64,000 bases of DNA from an uncultured Rhodoblastus sp. (GCF_903903185.1 NZ_CAIUXT010000098.1:1-64000), one strand, 5' to 3'. Positions 19,314-31,067 are shown, counted from the stretch's first letter. The notes: generated from the sequence alone by a model not told the origin. Translations and numbers: made by a program.

Positions 19314-20837
19314 TCAGGGCGCCGCCTGTCCTGCCGTCGCCGCCAGCAAAGCCTCCGGCGGTCGCGTCCAGCCGCCGCCCAATGCCTGATACAGCGTCGT
19401 CGTCGCCTGAAAATGCGCCGAGCGCACCTGCACCAGCAAGTCCTCGGCCTGAAAAAGCGTATTCTGGATCACCGCCAGCGTCACAATGTCCATGGTTCCG
19501 GTCTGCAATTGCAGAAAGGCGTCTTCATAGGCCCTTTGCGCGGATTTCACCGCAAGCGTCTGCAATCTCAACTGTTCTGCGGTCTTGGCGACGGCGATCA
19601 GGCCGTTTTCGACATCGGAAAAGGACGTCAGGATCGTCTTGCGGTAATCGGCCAGCAATTCGTCGAATTTGCCCTTTTGCAGATCGAGTTGCCCCTGCAA
19701 CGCGCCGCCGTTGAAGATCGGCTGGGCCAGATTGGCGGCGAAGGAATAGGCCGCCGCCTGCGGCGTGAACAGGTTCTTGAACACCGCGCTGAGAATTCCA
19801 TATTGGCCGGTCAGGGTGACGTCCGGGAAAAAGGCGGCGCGGGCGACACTCACCTGAAGCCCCTGCGCGGCGAGCCGGTCCTCCGCCTCGGCGACGTCGG
19901 GGCGGCGCAGCAGCAGTTTCGACGGCAGGCCCGCCCGGACCGCCGGGTCGGTGAGGCGCTCCAGCGAGCCCCCCTTGATCGAAACGCTTTCGGGCGTGCG
20001 CCCGAGCAGCACCGCCAGCAGGTTGCGGTCCTGCAATTCGATCTGCTCCAGCGGCGGCACGTTGGCGCGCTGCTGCGCCACGATGGTGGTCTGCTGGGCC
20101 TCGTCGAGTGCCGACGAGGTTCCCACCGCCCGGCGGGCGACGATGGCGCGCAGCACATGTTCCGCCAACGCGACGTTCTGGTGGGCGACGCGCAGGCGGT
20201 CCTGCGCGGCGAGAAGCTGGAAATAGAGGTTGACCACGGAGGCCGTGGTCGAGAGCGCCACCACGTCGCGGTCGAAAACGGAGGCCTGCGCCGACAACAG
20301 CCCCGAAGCGGCGGCGTCGTGGTTCTTGTTCCAGAAGTCGATCTCGTAGGAGGCGTTGAGATTGAGCCCGAACGCATTGGTGCGCTGGCTGCGGTAGGGC
20401 GGCGAAAACGCCTTGCTCACGCCGGGAATCAGCGCCTGCCCCCCGGCGCCCCCGGCGGCCACCGTCGGATAAAGCGTGGCGGCGGCGACGCGCGCCTGCG
20501 CCTCCGCCTCGGCGATGCGCGCCACCGCCGCGGCAATGTCGAGATTCTGGCTTTGCGCCTGCGCGACCAGATGGGTGAGTTCCTTCGAACCGAACCGCGC
20601 GGGCCAGTCGTCGAGTTCTCGCTGGAGCGCCACGCGCCCGCCGCCGCCGACCGCCTGAAAACGCGTCGGCGTGGCGATGCCGGAGTCAAGCGATTCCTTG
20701 TCCAGATCGCATCCCGCCAGCGCCAAAACCAGCAAGGCCCAAAATGCCGCCGTCGCCGCGGGCGCGGTCCGGCCCTCGCGCCTGATCGGGTCCCGTTTCG
20801 TTCCGCTGCGGCGGCCTGAACCGTTTAATCCTACCAT
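19314..20837 (-). CDS. RND efflux outer-membrane lipoprotein (NodT/OprM family)
   Basis: The 507-residue product is a TolC-like outer-membrane factor. A signal with lipobox (ALLVLALAGC, Cys near residue 43) is followed by two repeats of helical hairpin and beta-strand halves typical of OprM/NodT. Examples are YEIDFWNKNHDAAASGLLSA in the first half and FAANLAQPIFNGGALQGQLD in the second. It is transcribed divergently from the mdtABC-like operon, 168 bases away, and probably supplies its exit duct. It may also serve the other RND pump at 9972-14387. The n-region of the signal is unusually long, so the start is not certain. Confidence 0.92.
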   Translation of the reverse strand: MVGLNGSGRRSGTKRDPIRREGRTAPAATAAFWALLVLALAGCDLDKESLDSGIATPTRFQAVGGGGRVALQRELDDWPARFGSKELTHLVAQAQSQNLDIAAAVARIAEAEAQARVAAATLYPTVAAGGAGGQALIPGVSKAFSPPYRSQRTNAFGLNLNASYEIDFWNKNHDAAASGLLSAQASVFDRDVVALSTTASVVNLYFQLLAAQDRLRVAHQNVALAEHVLRAIVARRAVGTSSALDEAQQTTIVAQQRANVPPLEQIELQDRNLLAVLLGRTPESVSIKGGSLERLTDPAVRAGLPSKLLLRRPDVAEAEDRLAAQGLQVSVARAAFFPDVTLTGQYGILSAVFKNLFTPQAAAYSFAANLAQPIFNGGALQGQLDLQKGKFDELLADYRKTILTSFSDVENGLIAVAKTAEQLRLQTLAVKSAQRAYEDAFLQLQTGTMDIVTLAVIQNTLFQAEDLLVQVRSAHFQATTTLYQALGGGWTRPPEALLAATAGQAAP

Positions 20838-20905
20838 TTAAATACGCTTCTACCGGTCAAAACAGGCCATGACCCCATCAACAGGATGGAAGCCTCTTGC
20901 TAATT

Positions 20906-20924
20906 TCCTATCGTATAAATAGGA
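20906..20924. promoter_or_regulatory. Inverted repeat in the divergent efflux promoter region
   Basis: TCCTAT (20906-20911) and ATAGGA (20919-20924) form a perfect six-base inverted repeat with a seven-base AT-rich spacer. It lies in the 168-base gap between the divergent outer-membrane factor and the mdtA-like gene. The gap is much more AT-rich here than its surroundings. The arrangement suits a dimeric regulator controlling both directions, but no regulator gene is adjacent. Confidence 0.4.
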
Positions 20925-20964
20925 TTAAATGGCAAGTCTCGTTGTGACCGGTTTTCGGTTATCG

Positions 20965-20987
20965 GGCGGCGGGTTTTCCCCGCCGCC
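20965..20987 (+). other. Strong leader hairpin before the mdtA-like gene
   Basis: GGCGGCGGG (20965-20973) pairs perfectly with CCCGCCGCC (20979-20987) around a five-base loop, 18 bases before the start codon at 21006. There is no T run. In the mRNA it would occupy the region just upstream of the ribosome-binding zone, where no good Shine-Dalgarno sequence is visible. It may influence translation of the operon; that is inference. Confidence 0.45.
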
Positions 20988-21005
20988 GCTGCCAATGGTT
21001 CGCCC

Positions 21006-22292
21006 ATGAGTTCCGACGTCGTCGCATCCGATCCTTCTTTGACCGCCCCGGCCGCCGAGTCGCGCCCGAAGCGCTGGCGGCGCCGTCTCGCCATACTGGC
21101 CGCCTCGCTGGCCGCTCTCGCGGCGGCGGGCTGGAGCGTCAAGACGAGCTATTTCACCGAAGCCGCCCCGCCCGGCCCGCGTGCGCGCGGGCCCGCCGTC
21201 ACCGTCGAATCCGCGCTGGTCGCCAAGGGCGGCTTTCCGGTGACGCTGAGCGGTCTCGGCACGGTCGCCTCGCTGGCCACTTCGGTCGTCAAGTCGCAGA
21301 TTTCCGGCCAATTGCAGCAGATCAATTTTCAGGAGGGACAATTGGTCAAGGCGGGCGACGTTCTCGCCCAGGTCGATCCCCGGCCCTACCGCCTGACGCT
21401 TGCCCAGGCCGAGGGCCAATTGCGCCGCGACTCCGCCACTCTCGAAAACGCCGAACGCGACCTCGTCCGCTACGAGACCTTGCGCAAAAAAATGGCCGAC
21501 GCGGTTTCCGGGCAGCAGGTCGACACCCAGCGCGCGCTGATCGAGCAGACCAGGGGCACGGTGGCCATCGATCAGGCGCTGGTCGATCAGGCGCGGCTCA
21601 ACCTCGATTATACAAGGATCGTTTCGCTGATCGACGGCCAGGTCGGCCTGCGTCAGGTGGACCAGGGCAATTACGTTCAGGCCAGCGATCCCAATGGCCT
21701 CGTGGTCGTCACCCAGCTCTCGCCGATCACCGTGGTCTTCACCTTGCCGGCCCGCGATCTGCCCGCCGTGCTGAAACGTTTCCGCGCCGGCGAGGAATTG
21801 CCGGTTTCCGTCTATGACAAGGATCGCGGCAAGCCGCTGGCGCGCGGCAAGCTCGCGGCGATCGACAATCAGATCGACCCGACCACCGGCACGGTGAAAT
21901 TGCGCGCGCTGTTCGCCAATGAGGACGAACGGCTTTATCCCAATCAATTCGTCAATGCCGAAGTGCTGGTGGAAAAGCTGCAAAATGTCGTGCTGGCGCC
22001 GAGCGCGGCGGTGCAGCGCGGCGCCAAGGGCGCCTTCGCCTATGTGGTCGGCGCGGAAAATACCGTCAGCGCGCGCAATATTGTGCTTGGCCCCGGCAAT
22101 GGCGACGCGGTCGTGGTCGAAAGCGGCCTGCGCGAGGGCGAGCGCGTCGTGACGTTGGGCGCGGATCGGCTGCGCGAGGGCGCCAGCGTCACGCTGCCCA
22201 CGCCCCGCGAGGCTGAACAGGCGCCGCGCAAAGCCGAGGGCGCGGCTCGCGACGGCGCGGAAAAGAATGGCGCGCGCGACGGCAGATCATGA
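21006..22292 (+). CDS. mdtA: RND periplasmic adaptor (MdtA-like)
   Basis: The 428-residue adaptor has an N-terminal membrane anchor (about 26-44, [18 protein letters not shown]). Lipoyl half-motifs follow ([20 protein letters not shown] and [20 protein letters not shown]), then a helical hairpin rich in Gln and Arg and a beta-barrel ([20 protein letters not shown]). These match MdtA, which serves the heteromeric MdtBC pump. Its stop overlaps the next gene by four bases. The C-terminal tail is charged and low complexity. A strong hairpin precedes the start. Confidence 0.92.
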   Translation: MSSDVVASDPSLTAPAAESRPKRWRRRLAILAASLAALAAAGWSVKTSYFTEAAPPGPRARGPAVTVESALVAKGGFPVTLSGLGTVASLATSVVKSQISGQLQQINFQEGQLVKAGDVLAQVDPRPYRLTLAQAEGQLRRDSATLENAERDLVRYETLRKKMADAVSGQQVDTQRALIEQTRGTVAIDQALVDQARLNLDYTRIVSLIDGQVGLRQVDQGNYVQASDPNGLVVVTQLSPITVVFTLPARDLPAVLKRFRAGEELPVSVYDKDRGKPLARGKLAAIDNQIDPTTGTVKLRALFANEDERLYPNQFVNAEVLVEKLQNVVLAPSAAVQRGAKGAFAYVVGAENTVSARNIVLGPGNGDAVVVESGLREGERVVTLGADRLREGASVTLPTPREAEQAPRKAEGAARDGAEKNGARDGRS

Positions 22293-25200
22293 GCGGCGGC
22301 GTCTCGAAACCCTTCATTCTCCGCCCGGTCGCTACCTCGCTGTTGATGGCGGCGATCCTGCTCGCCGGCGTCATCGCCTATAAATTGCTGCCGGTCTCGG
22401 CTTTGCCGCAGATCGATTATCCGACCATCGAAGTGCGCACCTTCTATCCCGGCGCCTCGCCGGAGGTGATGGCGGCTTCCGTCACCGCGCCGCTGGAGCG
22501 CCAGTTCGGCCAGATGCCCGGCCTCGCGCAAATGGGCTCGACCAGCGCCTCCGGCGCTTCGGTCGTGACCTTGCAATTCGCCCTGACGCTGCCGCTCGAT
22601 TCCGCCGAGCAGCAGGTGCAGGCGGCGATCAATGCGGCCAGCAGCTTTCTGCCCGCCGATCTGCCGGCGCCGCCGATCTACGCCAAGATCAATCCCGCCG
22701 ACGCGCCGGTGCTGACGCTGGCGATCACCTCGAAAGACCTGCCGCTGACCCGGGTGCAGGATCTCGTAGACAGCCGCATCGCTCAGAAAATCTCTCAGCT
22801 CGGCGGCGTCGGCCTGGTCGCGGTCAGCGGCGGCAATCGTCCGGCGGTGGCGGTGCGCGCCGATCCGGCGCGGCTCGCCGCGCTCGATCTGTCGCTCGAG
22901 GATCTGCGCGCGGCCATCGCCAGCGCCAATGTCAATATTCCCAAGGGCAATATCGACGGACCGAAACAGGAATTCGCCATCGGCGCCAATGACCAGCTCA
23001 AAAATCCACAGGAGTATGAATCGCTGGTGGTCGCCTATCGTCGCGGCGCGCCGGTGCGGCTCATCGACGTCGCGCAGATCGAGGAGGCGGCGGAAAATCG
23101 CGAACTCGGCGCCTGGAGCAATGGCGAGCCGGCGATTATCGTCGATGTCCGCCGGCAGCCCGGCGCCAATGTCATCGGCGTCGTCGATCAGATCAAGGCG
23201 GTGCTGCCCTCCCTGCAAGCCTCGCTGCCCGCCTCGCTCGATCTGGCCATCGTCTCGGACCGCACCGCCACGATCCGCGCCTCGGTCGCCGACGTGCAGT
23301 TCGAACTCTTGCTCGCCGTGCTGCTGGTGGTCGGCGTCATCTATGTTTTTCTGCGCGACTGGCGCGCCACGCTGATCCCGAGCATCGCCGTTCCGGTCTC
23401 GCTGATCGGCGCTTTTTCCGCCGTCTCGGCCTTCGGCTTCAGCCTGAACAATCTCACCCTGATGGCCTTGACCATCGCCACCGGCTTTGTCGTCGATGAC
23501 GCCATCGTCATGGTGGAAAATATCTCCCGCTATCTCGAAGACGGCCATTCGCCGTTGCAGGCGGCGCTGCGCGGCGCGCAAGAGATCGGCTTCACCATCG
23601 TGTCGCTGACCATTTCGCTGATCGCCGTGCTGATCCCGTTGTTGTTCATGGGCGACGTCACCGGGCGGCTGTTCCGTGAATTCGCGGTGACCCTCGCCGT
23701 GACCATCGCGCTTTCGGCGGTGGTGTCGCTGACGCTCGCGCCCATGCTGGCGGCGAAAATCCTGCGCCGCAAGGATGTCCACACCCATCATATCGATGAG
23801 CCCGACGCCGGCTGGTTCGACCGGCTGATCGACGCCTATGGCCGGCTGTTGCGCGTGGTCATCAGGCATTCGCGGATCACGCTGGCGGTGTTCGCCGCGA
23901 CGCTCGTCGCCAGCGTGGCGCTTTATATCTATATCCCCAAAGGCTTTTTTCCGGTGCAGGACACCGGGCTGATCGAAGCCGTGGTCGAAGGCGGCCAGGA
24001 CCTGTCTTTCGACGCCATGGCGCGCCAGCAGCAGGAGCTGGCGAGGCGCCTGCTCGACGATCCCGCCATCGCCGGCGTCTCCTCGCTGGTGGGCGTCGAT
24101 GGCGTCAATCGCTCGGTCAATGTCGGAAGGCTGCTGATCAAGCTGAAACCGCGCGATGAGCGCCGCGAATCGCTCTCGGCCCTGCTGCGGCGCCTGAAGG
24201 AAACCGGCGATGCCCAGGCCGGCCTGTCGCTCTATCTCCAGCCCGTGCAGGACATGACCATCGACGCCTCCTTGAGCCGCGGCGAATATCATTTCGTGCT
24301 GCAGGACGCCAACGCCGCCGAATTGCAGGACTACGCGCCCAAGCTGGTCAGTCGGCTGCGCCAGTCGCCCCTGCTGCGCGACGTTTCGAGCAGCGCGCAG
24401 AATAATGGCCGTTCGCTTTATGTCGATATCGACCGCGACGCGGCGGCGCGTTATGGCATTTCCGTCGCGGCCATCGACAACACCCTTTATGACGCTTTCG
24501 GCCAGCGCATTGTCTCGACCATCTTCACCCAGGCGAGCCAATATCGCGTGCTGCTCGAAGCCCAAAGGGGCGAAACCGGCCGCGCCGCGCTGGAGCAACT
24601 GCACGTCGCCAACGCCTCGGGCGGCCAGACGCCGCTCTCCGCCCTGGTCAAGCTGCGCGAAGTCGCCGCGCCGCTGACCATCGATCATCTGGCGCAATTT
24701 CCCGCCGTGACCTTGTCCTTCAACCTCGCCCCGGGCGCCTCGCTCGGTCAGGCGGTGAAGGCCATTGAAGAAGCCCGGGCCGATCTCGGCACGCCGGCTT
24801 CGGTGATCCTGAACCCCCAGGGCGCCATGCAGGCCTTCACCTCTTCGGCGACCGGCACGATCCTTCTGGTGATCGCCGCCATCGTCACCGTCTATATCGT
24901 GCTCGGCGTGCTTTACGAAAGCTACATCCACCCGCTGACCATTCTCTCCACCCTGCCCTCGGCGGGCATCGGGGCGTTGCTCGCGCTGATGCTGGCGGGT
25001 CAGGATCTCGGCGTGATCGGCATTATCGGGGTCATCCTGCTGATCGGCATCGTCAAGAAAAACGCCATCATGATGATCGATTTCGCCATCGAGGCGCGCC
25101 GCTCCGGGCTTGGCGCCGAAGAGGCGATCGTGCGCGCCTGCCTGTTGCGCTTCCGCCCGATTCTGATGACGACGCTGGCGGCGCTGCTTGGCGCCGCGCC

Positions 25201-25390
25201 GCTGATCTTTGGGGGCGGCGAAGGATCGGAACTGCGCTTTCCGCTCGGCGTCGCCATCGCCGGCGGCCTGATCTTCAGCCAGGTCCTCACCCTGTTCAGC
25301 ACGCCGGTGATCTATCTGGCCTTCGACCGGTTGATTGGCGCGCCGGCGCCGCAATTACTGGGCGGCGTTGCGGAGGCCGAAACCGCATGA
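22289..25390 (+). CDS. mdtB: RND permease subunit (MdtB-like)
   Basis: The 1033-residue permease has the MdtB-type start ([20 protein letters not shown]). The TM4 relay aspartates lie in [17 protein letters not shown] and the TM10 lysine region is [21 protein letters not shown] second homologous but distinct permease follows with a four-base overlap, as in MdtBC pumps, where the two assemble into one heterotrimer. Substrates known for such pumps include bile salts and novobiocin in enterobacteria; that cannot be carried over here. Length and topology are complete. Confidence 0.93.
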   Translation: MSGGVSKPFILRPVATSLLMAAILLAGVIAYKLLPVSALPQIDYPTIEVRTFYPGASPEVMAASVTAPLERQFGQMPGLAQMGSTSASGASVVTLQFALTLPLDSAEQQVQAAINAASSFLPADLPAPPIYAKINPADAPVLTLAITSKDLPLTRVQDLVDSRIAQKISQLGGVGLVAVSGGNRPAVAVRADPARLAALDLSLEDLRAAIASANVNIPKGNIDGPKQEFAIGANDQLKNPQEYESLVVAYRRGAPVRLIDVAQIEEAAENRELGAWSNGEPAIIVDVRRQPGANVIGVVDQIKAVLPSLQASLPASLDLAIVSDRTATIRASVADVQFELLLAVLLVVGVIYVFLRDWRATLIPSIAVPVSLIGAFSAVSAFGFSLNNLTLMALTIATGFVVDDAIVMVENISRYLEDGHSPLQAALRGAQEIGFTIVSLTISLIAVLIPLLFMGDVTGRLFREFAVTLAVTIALSAVVSLTLAPMLAAKILRRKDVHTHHIDEPDAGWFDRLIDAYGRLLRVVIRHSRITLAVFAATLVASVALYIYIPKGFFPVQDTGLIEAVVEGGQDLSFDAMARQQQELARRLLDDPAIAGVSSLVGVDGVNRSVNVGRLLIKLKPRDERRESLSALLRRLKETGDAQAGLSLYLQPVQDMTIDASLSRGEYHFVLQDANAAELQDYAPKLVSRLRQSPLLRDVSSSAQNNGRSLYVDIDRDAAARYGISVAAIDNTLYDAFGQRIVSTIFTQASQYRVLLEAQRGETGRAALEQLHVANASGGQTPLSALVKLREVAAPLTIDHLAQFPAVTLSFNLAPGASLGQAVKAIEEARADLGTPASVILNPQGAMQAFTSSATGTILLVIAAIVTVYIVLGVLYESYIHPLTILSTLPSAGIGALLALMLAGQDLGVIGIIGVILLIGIVKKNAIMMIDFAIEARRSGLGAEEAIVRACLLRFRPILMTTLAALLGAAPLIFGGGEGSELRFPLGVAIAGGLIFSQVLTLFSTPVIYLAFDRLIGAPAPQLLGGVAEAETA

Positions 25391-28300
25391 GCCTGATGCT
25401 CACGGCTATCAAGCGGCCGGTCGGGACGAGCCTGTTGATGCTCGCGGTGACGCTGGCCGGAGCGGCGGCGTTTTTCCTGCTTCCCGCCGCGCCGGTGCCC
25501 CTGATCGATTACCCGGTCTATTCGGTTTCCGCGACCATGCCCGGCGCCGATCCGCAGACCATGGCTGCGTCGGTCGCCACGCCGCTGGAGCGACGGCTGG
25601 GCCAGATCGCCGACGTCAACGAAATGACCTCGACCGCTTCGCTCGGTTCGGCAAGGGTTTCGCTGCAATTCGCCCTCACACGCAATGTCGATGGCGCGAG
25701 CCGCGACATTCAGGCGGCGATTGCGGCGGCGCGGGCGGACCTGCCGGCGTCGCTGCGCAACAATCCGACCTTCAAGAGCTCCAACCCGGCGGAAGTGCCG
25801 GTCGTCATCATCGCCCTGAACACCAACCGGCTGACCATGGGCGATCTGTTCGATTACGCCTCGAATGTGTTGCAGCCGAAATTTTCGCAATTGTCCGGCG
25901 TCGGCCAGGTCACGGTGGGCGGCAGCGCCTTGCCGGCGGTGCGCGTCGAAATCGATCCCGGCGCCTTGAACAAATTCGGCGTATCGCTGGAAGACGTGCG
26001 CGCCGCGCTCGCCGCCGCCAATGTGCTCAGCCCCAAAGGCGCGATCGACGAAGGCGACCGGCGTTTGCAGATCTACGCCAATGACCAGTCGCGCAAGGCG
26101 CGCGATTATGTCGATCTCGTCATCGCCAATCGCAATGGCGCCGTCGTGCGCCTCAAGGATGTCGCGGAAGTCGTGGATTCGGTCGAGGACCTGCGCAATT
26201 ACGGCATCAGCAATGGCGTCGCCGGCGTGCAGATCCAGATCATCCGCGCGCCCGGCGCCAATTTCATCGACGTGGTCGATCGCATCAAGGCCTTGATGGT
26301 CCCGCTGTCCGCGGCCTTGCCCGCCGATATCGAGATGCATCTGGTGCAGGATCGCACCCTGACGATCCGCAGTTCGCTGCGCGACGTCGAAGCGACTTTG
26401 CTCATCACGATACTGCTGGTGATTTTCACGGTCTATCTGTTCCTGCGCGACTGGCGCGCGACCCTTGTCCCCAGCATCGCCGTTCCGGTCTCGCTGATCG
26501 GCGCCTTCGCCGGCATGTATGCGCTCAATTACAGCCTCAACAATCTGTCGCTGATGGCCTTGACCATCGCCACCGGCTTTGTCGTCGACGACGTCGTCGT
26601 GGTGGTGGAGAACGTCGTGCGCCATATGGAGCTTGGCGCCACGCGGATGCGCGCCTGTATCGACGGTTCGCGCGAAGTCATGTCCACGGTTCTGTCGATG
26701 AGCCTGTCGCTGGTGGCGGTGTTCACGCCGGTGATGTTCATGGGCGGCCTGATCGGCAAGATGATGCAGGAATTCGCCGTCACCCTGTCGCTGGCCATTC
26801 TGATTTCGCTGGTTCTGGCGATCACGGCGACGCCGATGCTCTGCTCTCGGCTGTTGCGCGCGAAGCCGGGGCACGACGATAATTTCCTGCTGCGCGCCAG
26901 CGGCCGCGCCTTCGACGCCGTGCATCGCGGCTACCTGTCGTCGCTCGGCGTGGCGATGCGCCATCGCCGGGCCACGCTGGCGGTGTTGCTGGCGGCCATC
27001 GGGCTGAATTTCTATCTTTTCTCCATCGTGCCCAAAGGGTTTTTCCCGACGCAGGACACCGGCCGCATGCGCGGCAATATCGTCGCCGATCAGGCGGTGT
27101 CCTTCACCGTGATGAAACAGAAAATGGAGCAATTCGTCGCCATTCTGCAAGCCGACCCGGCGATTGAATCGGCGACCGGCGCGATTGGCGGCTCCTTCGG
27201 TCCCGGCGGCGCCGTCAATAACGCCGATCTTCTGATCACGCTGAAACCGCTCGGCGTGCGCGGCGTCTCGGCCGAGAAGATTTCCGCCCGGCTGCGGCCG
27301 CAATTCGCCAAAATTCCCGGCGCGAGCCTGACGCTGCAATCGGTTCAGGATATTCGCATGGGCGGCAAATCGTCGAGCGCGCTTTATCAATATACCTTGC
27401 AGTCCGACGATCTCGAAGCCTTGCGGGCCTGGACGCCGCGTCTGCTGGAGCGGCTGCGGCGCGGCAAGGCGCTGCTCGATGTGGCCTCCGACCAGCAGGA
27501 CAAGGGCTTGCAGACCGAAGTGACGGTGGACCGCGCCAATGCGTCGCGGCTCGGCCTGAACGCCGCCCAGATCGACAATACGCTTTACGACGCTTACGGC
27601 CAGCGGCAGGTCTCGACCATTTTCGAGCCGCTCAACCAGTATCATGTGGTGATGGAGCTGGCGCCGCGATTCCAGGACAGGCCGGAAAGCCTGGCGCAGC
27701 TTTATATCGGCGCGCCGGGCCCGACGGGGGCGCCCTATTCGGTCACCGGCAACGCCTCTGGCGGCGCGGCGATCAGCCTGAAGCCGAAAGCGATGATCCC
27801 GCTGGCGAGCGTCGGCAGCCTGCGCCAGACGGTCACGCCGATGCAGGTCAATCATGTCGGCAATTTCGCTTCGGCGACCATTTCCTTCAATCTGGCCGAA
27901 GGCAAATCCTTGAGCGACGCCGATGCGGAAATCAGACAGGCGCTGGCCGAACTGAACGCCCCTGCTTCGATTCACGGCGCCTTTTCCGGCAGCGCCGCCG
28001 GCTATCAAGAGGCGCTGGCCAATGAGCCGATCCTGATCGCGGCGGCGCTGGCGGCGGTCTATATCATCCTCGGCATGCTCTACGAGAGCTTCTTCCACCC
28101 GTTGACCATCATCTCCACCTTGCCGTCGGCAGGCGTCGGCGCGGTGCTGGCGCTGATGGCCTTCAACACGGACCTGAGCATCATCGCGATGATCGGCGTG
28201 TTGCTGCTGATCGGCATCGTCAAGAAAAACGCCATCATCCTGATCGATTTCGCCATTGACGCGCGACGCAGCCGCCATCTCTCCGCCGAGGCCGCCATCC

Positions 28301-28560
28301 GCGAGGCCTGCGACCTGCGCTTCCGCCCGATCCTGATGACCACGATGGTCGCCCTGCTCGGCGCCCTGCCGCTGGCGATCGGCTCGGGCGAGGGCGCAGA
28401 AATGCGAAAACCGCTCGGCATCGCCATCGTCGGCGGCCTGCTCGTGAGCCAGGCGCTGACGCTCTACACCACGCCGGTGGTCTATCTTTATATCGACCGT
28501 CTTCAGGGCTGGCTGAACCGACGCCGGACCCCTGCGCTCTCGGCGGCGCCCGCCGAATGA
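25387..28560 (+). CDS. mdtC: RND permease subunit (MdtC-like)
   Basis: The 1057-residue protein is the second permease of the pump. It begins [20 protein letters not shown]. It carries [17 protein letters not shown] in TM4, with both relay aspartates, and [20 protein letters not shown] in TM10. It is co-linear with the MdtB-like gene but clearly diverged, which supports a heteromeric pump. The C-terminal tail is short. It is last in the operon and ends three bases before the thyA stop on the opposite strand, with no terminator visible between them. Confidence 0.93.
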   Translation: MSLMLTAIKRPVGTSLLMLAVTLAGAAAFFLLPAAPVPLIDYPVYSVSATMPGADPQTMAASVATPLERRLGQIADVNEMTSTASLGSARVSLQFALTRNVDGASRDIQAAIAAARADLPASLRNNPTFKSSNPAEVPVVIIALNTNRLTMGDLFDYASNVLQPKFSQLSGVGQVTVGGSALPAVRVEIDPGALNKFGVSLEDVRAALAAANVLSPKGAIDEGDRRLQIYANDQSRKARDYVDLVIANRNGAVVRLKDVAEVVDSVEDLRNYGISNGVAGVQIQIIRAPGANFIDVVDRIKALMVPLSAALPADIEMHLVQDRTLTIRSSLRDVEATLLITILLVIFTVYLFLRDWRATLVPSIAVPVSLIGAFAGMYALNYSLNNLSLMALTIATGFVVDDVVVVVENVVRHMELGATRMRACIDGSREVMSTVLSMSLSLVAVFTPVMFMGGLIGKMMQEFAVTLSLAILISLVLAITATPMLCSRLLRAKPGHDDNFLLRASGRAFDAVHRGYLSSLGVAMRHRRATLAVLLAAIGLNFYLFSIVPKGFFPTQDTGRMRGNIVADQAVSFTVMKQKMEQFVAILQADPAIESATGAIGGSFGPGGAVNNADLLITLKPLGVRGVSAEKISARLRPQFAKIPGASLTLQSVQDIRMGGKSSSALYQYTLQSDDLEALRAWTPRLLERLRRGKALLDVASDQQDKGLQTEVTVDRANASRLGLNAAQIDNTLYDAYGQRQVSTIFEPLNQYHVVMELAPRFQDRPESLAQLYIGAPGPTGAPYSVTGNASGGAAISLKPKAMIPLASVGSLRQTVTPMQVNHVGNFASATISFNLAEGKSLSDADAEIRQALAELNAPASIHGAFSGSAAGYQEALANEPILIAAALAAVYIILGMLYESFFHPLTIISTLPSAGVGAVLALMAFNTDLSIIAMIGVLLLIGIVKKNAIILIDFAIDARRSRHLSAEAAIREACDLRFRPILMTTMVALLGALPLAIGSGEGAEMRKPLGIAIVGGLLVSQALTLYTTPVVYLYIDRLQGWLNRRRTPALSAAPAE

Positions 28561-28563
28561 ATT

Positions 28564-29460
28564 TCAGACGGCGACCTCTGCCGCGATAGGCGGATGCGGG
28601 TCATATCCCTCGACTTCGAAATCGTCGATCCGATAATCATCGATGCCGGAGGCGCGCCGCCGGAGGATCAGTTTCGGGAAAGGCCGGGGTTCGCGGGAAA
28701 GTTGCAGCCGGGCCTGATCCAGATGGTTCAGATAAAGATGAACGTCGCCGCCGACCCAGACGAAATCGCCAAGCTCCAGGTCGCATTGCTGCGCAATCAT
28801 CGCTTGCAAGGCGACGGTCGCCGCCCAATTGAAGGCGCAGCCCAGAAACAGATCGACCGAGCGCTGCAGAAGCATGCAGGAGAGCCGCCCGTTGCTGACG
28901 TGGAATTGATAGACCATATGGCAGGGCGGAAGCGCCATCGAATCGATTTCGGCGACATTCCAGCCGTGAAACAGGATGCGCCGGCTCGACGGATTGTTGC
29001 GCAAGGCGTCAATGACGCCCGCGATCTGATCATATTCGCGACCGTCGGGGCCTTGCCAGCGACGCCATTGCTTGCCGTAAACCGGACCGAGATCGCCCCA
29101 GCGCCTGGCGAAGGCGTCATCCTCGACGATGCGCTGCTCGAAAACCTGCTGGCTGACGTCTTCGCCGGTCTCCTTGCGGTAGCGCGCGAGCGGCCAATCC
29201 GACCAGATTCGAACATTCTCCTTCAAAAGATCCTGGATGTTGGTCTTGCCGGTCAGAAACCACAGCATCTCCTTGACGGCGGTTTTCCAGTAAACTCGTT
29301 TGGTGGTCAGAATGGGCGCCTCGGAGCCGACGTCGAAACGCGTCATGGCGCCGAAAATGGACAGCGTGCCCACGCCGGTCCGATCGATCCGCCGATCGCC
29401 GCGCTCGAGAACCTGCTTGAGCAGATCCAGATACTGATATTCGGGGTGGCGGTTCCGCAT
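28564..29460 (-). CDS. thyA: Thymidylate synthase
   Basis: From the ATG at 29460 the protein is 298 residues (MRNRHPEYQYLDLLKQVLER), a classical folate-dependent ThyA. Motifs seen are RIDRTGVGTLSIFG, LTTKRVYWKTAVKEMLWFL, the catalytic-cysteine region MALPPCHMVYQFHVSNGRLS, and GGDVHLYLNHLDQ. Compared with E. coli ThyA (264 residues) it has an insertion of roughly 30 residues (about WPLARYRKETGEDVSQQVFE) before WGDLGPVYGKQW, a variation known in other bacteria. The frame is open upstream to 29583, but that extension has no family match. It is convergent with mdtC. Confidence 0.95.
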   Translation of the reverse strand: MRNRHPEYQYLDLLKQVLERGDRRIDRTGVGTLSIFGAMTRFDVGSEAPILTTKRVYWKTAVKEMLWFLTGKTNIQDLLKENVRIWSDWPLARYRKETGEDVSQQVFEQRIVEDDAFARRWGDLGPVYGKQWRRWQGPDGREYDQIAGVIDALRNNPSSRRILFHGWNVAEIDSMALPPCHMVYQFHVSNGRLSCMLLQRSVDLFLGCAFNWAATVALQAMIAQQCDLELGDFVWVGGDVHLYLNHLDQARLQLSREPRPFPKLILRRRASGIDDYRIDDFEVEGYDPHPPIAAEVAV

Positions 29461-29631
29461 CCGGTCGGCGCTCCAATAGACCGGCGCTTGTCGGCCAGCG
29501 ATTCGTCCATCGATAATGGCGCCGGCGCCCAAGAGCAATGTGCGAAAAAGGGGAGGCCGGTTTTTCGCAAAAACGTTGCGCAAACAGGGAAATCCAGAGT
29601 CGATCGCGATTCAAGCGAATCGCCATCGACG

Positions 29632-30435
29632 CTAGGCCTCCACCAGCTTGCGATAGACATGCCAGGAGGCGTGGCCAAGCAGGGGCAGGATCACGATCAG
29701 GCCGAGCAGGCCCGACAACAGGCCGACAGCCAGGAACAAGGCGATGATGAAAGCCCAGGCCAGCATCTGCCAGAGATTGGTCTTGACCGCCCGCACCGAG
29801 GAAATCATCGCGGTGACGAAATCGACATCGCGGTCGAGCAGCAAGGGAAAGGAGACGACCGTCACCGAAAAAATCGTGAAAGCGATCAGCCCCCCGACGA
29901 GATTGCCGACCAGAATGAAAATAATGCCTTTTTGCGTCGATATCGCCTCGCGCATGAACTCGGCGGGATCGGGCATGTGGGCGCCATAAAAAATCAGATA
30001 GAGGAAAAATGCATAATCCACCCACAGGATGAAGGCGAACAGCGTCACCAGCGCCATCCAGCCGAGATCGCGTCCCCCGCCCGCCTTGACCGAAGCCAGA
30101 ATCGCGCCCCACGAAAGCGGCTCGCCGCTTTCCAGCCGCCGGCTGACCTCGTAAAGCGCCGAAGCCATGAACGGCGCCACCAGCGCTATGCCGGTGAGGA
30201 AGGGATAGGTGAAATAGTGCATCCCCGAAAGCTGGGAGAAAAAGATCGCCAGCCAGCCGGCCAAAGCATGCAGCGCTCCGATGGTCAGGCCATAGGACGG
30301 CGCGCGCTTGAGGTCGCTCCAGCCCTCGACCAGCGAATTGAAAATATCGTCCTTCTGCAATTTACGGATAACGACGGTGCGGCGCGCAAGGCGCTCGGCC
30401 TCCTCCGTCGCCGGCGGACTGGCGTTCTGCTGCAT
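29632..30435 (-). CDS. DUF2189 integral membrane protein
   Basis: The 267-residue product has a short hydrophilic N-terminus (VVIRKLQKDDIFNSLVEGWS) and about six predicted transmembrane helices. Examples are TIGALHALAGWLAIFFSQLS, WMALVTLFAFILWVDYAFFL and LLSGLLGLIVILPLLGHASW; the closing GHASWHVYRKLV is typical of DUF2189. No function is established for the family. The ATG at 30435 is chosen because the family starts here; the frame continues upstream without similarity. It lies upstream of thyA on the same strand, separated by 171 bases. Confidence 0.85.
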   Translation of the reverse strand: MQQNASPPATEEAERLARRTVVIRKLQKDDIFNSLVEGWSDLKRAPSYGLTIGALHALAGWLAIFFSQLSGMHYFTYPFLTGIALVAPFMASALYEVSRRLESGEPLSWGAILASVKAGGGRDLGWMALVTLFAFILWVDYAFFLYLIFYGAHMPDPAEFMREAISTQKGIIFILVGNLVGGLIAFTIFSVTVVSFPLLLDRDVDFVTAMISSVRAVKTNLWQMLAWAFIIALFLAVGLLSGLLGLIVILPLLGHASWHVYRKLVEA

Positions 30436-30649
30436 GGCGCTTCCCCAAGCCTTGATCTTCTTGTTTCTCCGAAAGCGACAGGTCGCATCCGGCCTGGACT
30501 TCCTCGCCGCGTCGGCAAGGGACGCCCGCCCGCCTTTTCGCGAGTCTCGACGCTTCAGATTGATCCAGGTCAACCGCGAGAACAAGGGCCGGCGCGAGAT
30601 TTTGATAAATCCCCTTTCGCCGGCGCCCGGCCTTCACTATATTCGATTT

Positions 30650-31019
30650 GCCGTCTCACGACGGCTATGGCGATAAATGGTTATCGGAATAAGCCTTTCG
30701 GACCCGGGGGCGGTACCCGGCGCCTCCACCCCAGCCCGAACCCGTCGCGTGCAAAACGCAAGGGATCGGGTTGCGGCGGGGGCGAAACAGGATCGACGAG
30801 GGTGTAAAGGATCTACTTTTGCCCGGCATGATACCGCCGTTATCGGGGTCAAACCTATAGTTGCCAATGACAACTATGCTCCGGTGGCCGTCGCCGCGTA
30901 ATGCGGTTCTGGTACCGAACTTAAGTCCTTAGGGGTTGCACTTTAAGGCGGGGTCAGGAGGCGCCTGGCAACAGAAGCCTCCACTTCATTTGCCGGCCCG
31001 CTCCGGCGCAAGCGGCCGG
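30650..31019 (+). ncRNA. ssrA: tmRNA, circularly permuted two-piece form
   Basis: The gene order is acceptor piece first, then coding piece, as in alphaproteobacteria. The acceptor piece ends with a T-arm (CCGGG at 30704-30708, CCCGG at 30716-30720) and CGCCTCC plus ACC at 30721-30730; CCA is not encoded. The coding piece begins GGGGGCG at 30778-30784, which pairs with CGCCTCC allowing one G-U. The tag frame at 30863-30898 reads ANDNYAPVAVAA and stops with TAA at 30899. A possible -10 element TATATT lies at 30638-30643. A GC hairpin at 30993-31019 may mark the 3' end. Outer ends are approximate. tmRNA rescues stalled ribosomes and tags the product for proteolysis. Confidence 0.93.
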
Positions 31020-31067
31020 ACGCAGAAATCAATGCCGTCCGGCGGCCCGATGGAATTGACGCCGCCT

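Noticed and set aside
22040-28278. Two minus-strand open frames of about 1000 codons over the mdtABC-like operon
   Set aside because: Same reason: antisense shadows of RND permeases with low-complexity translations and no family pattern.
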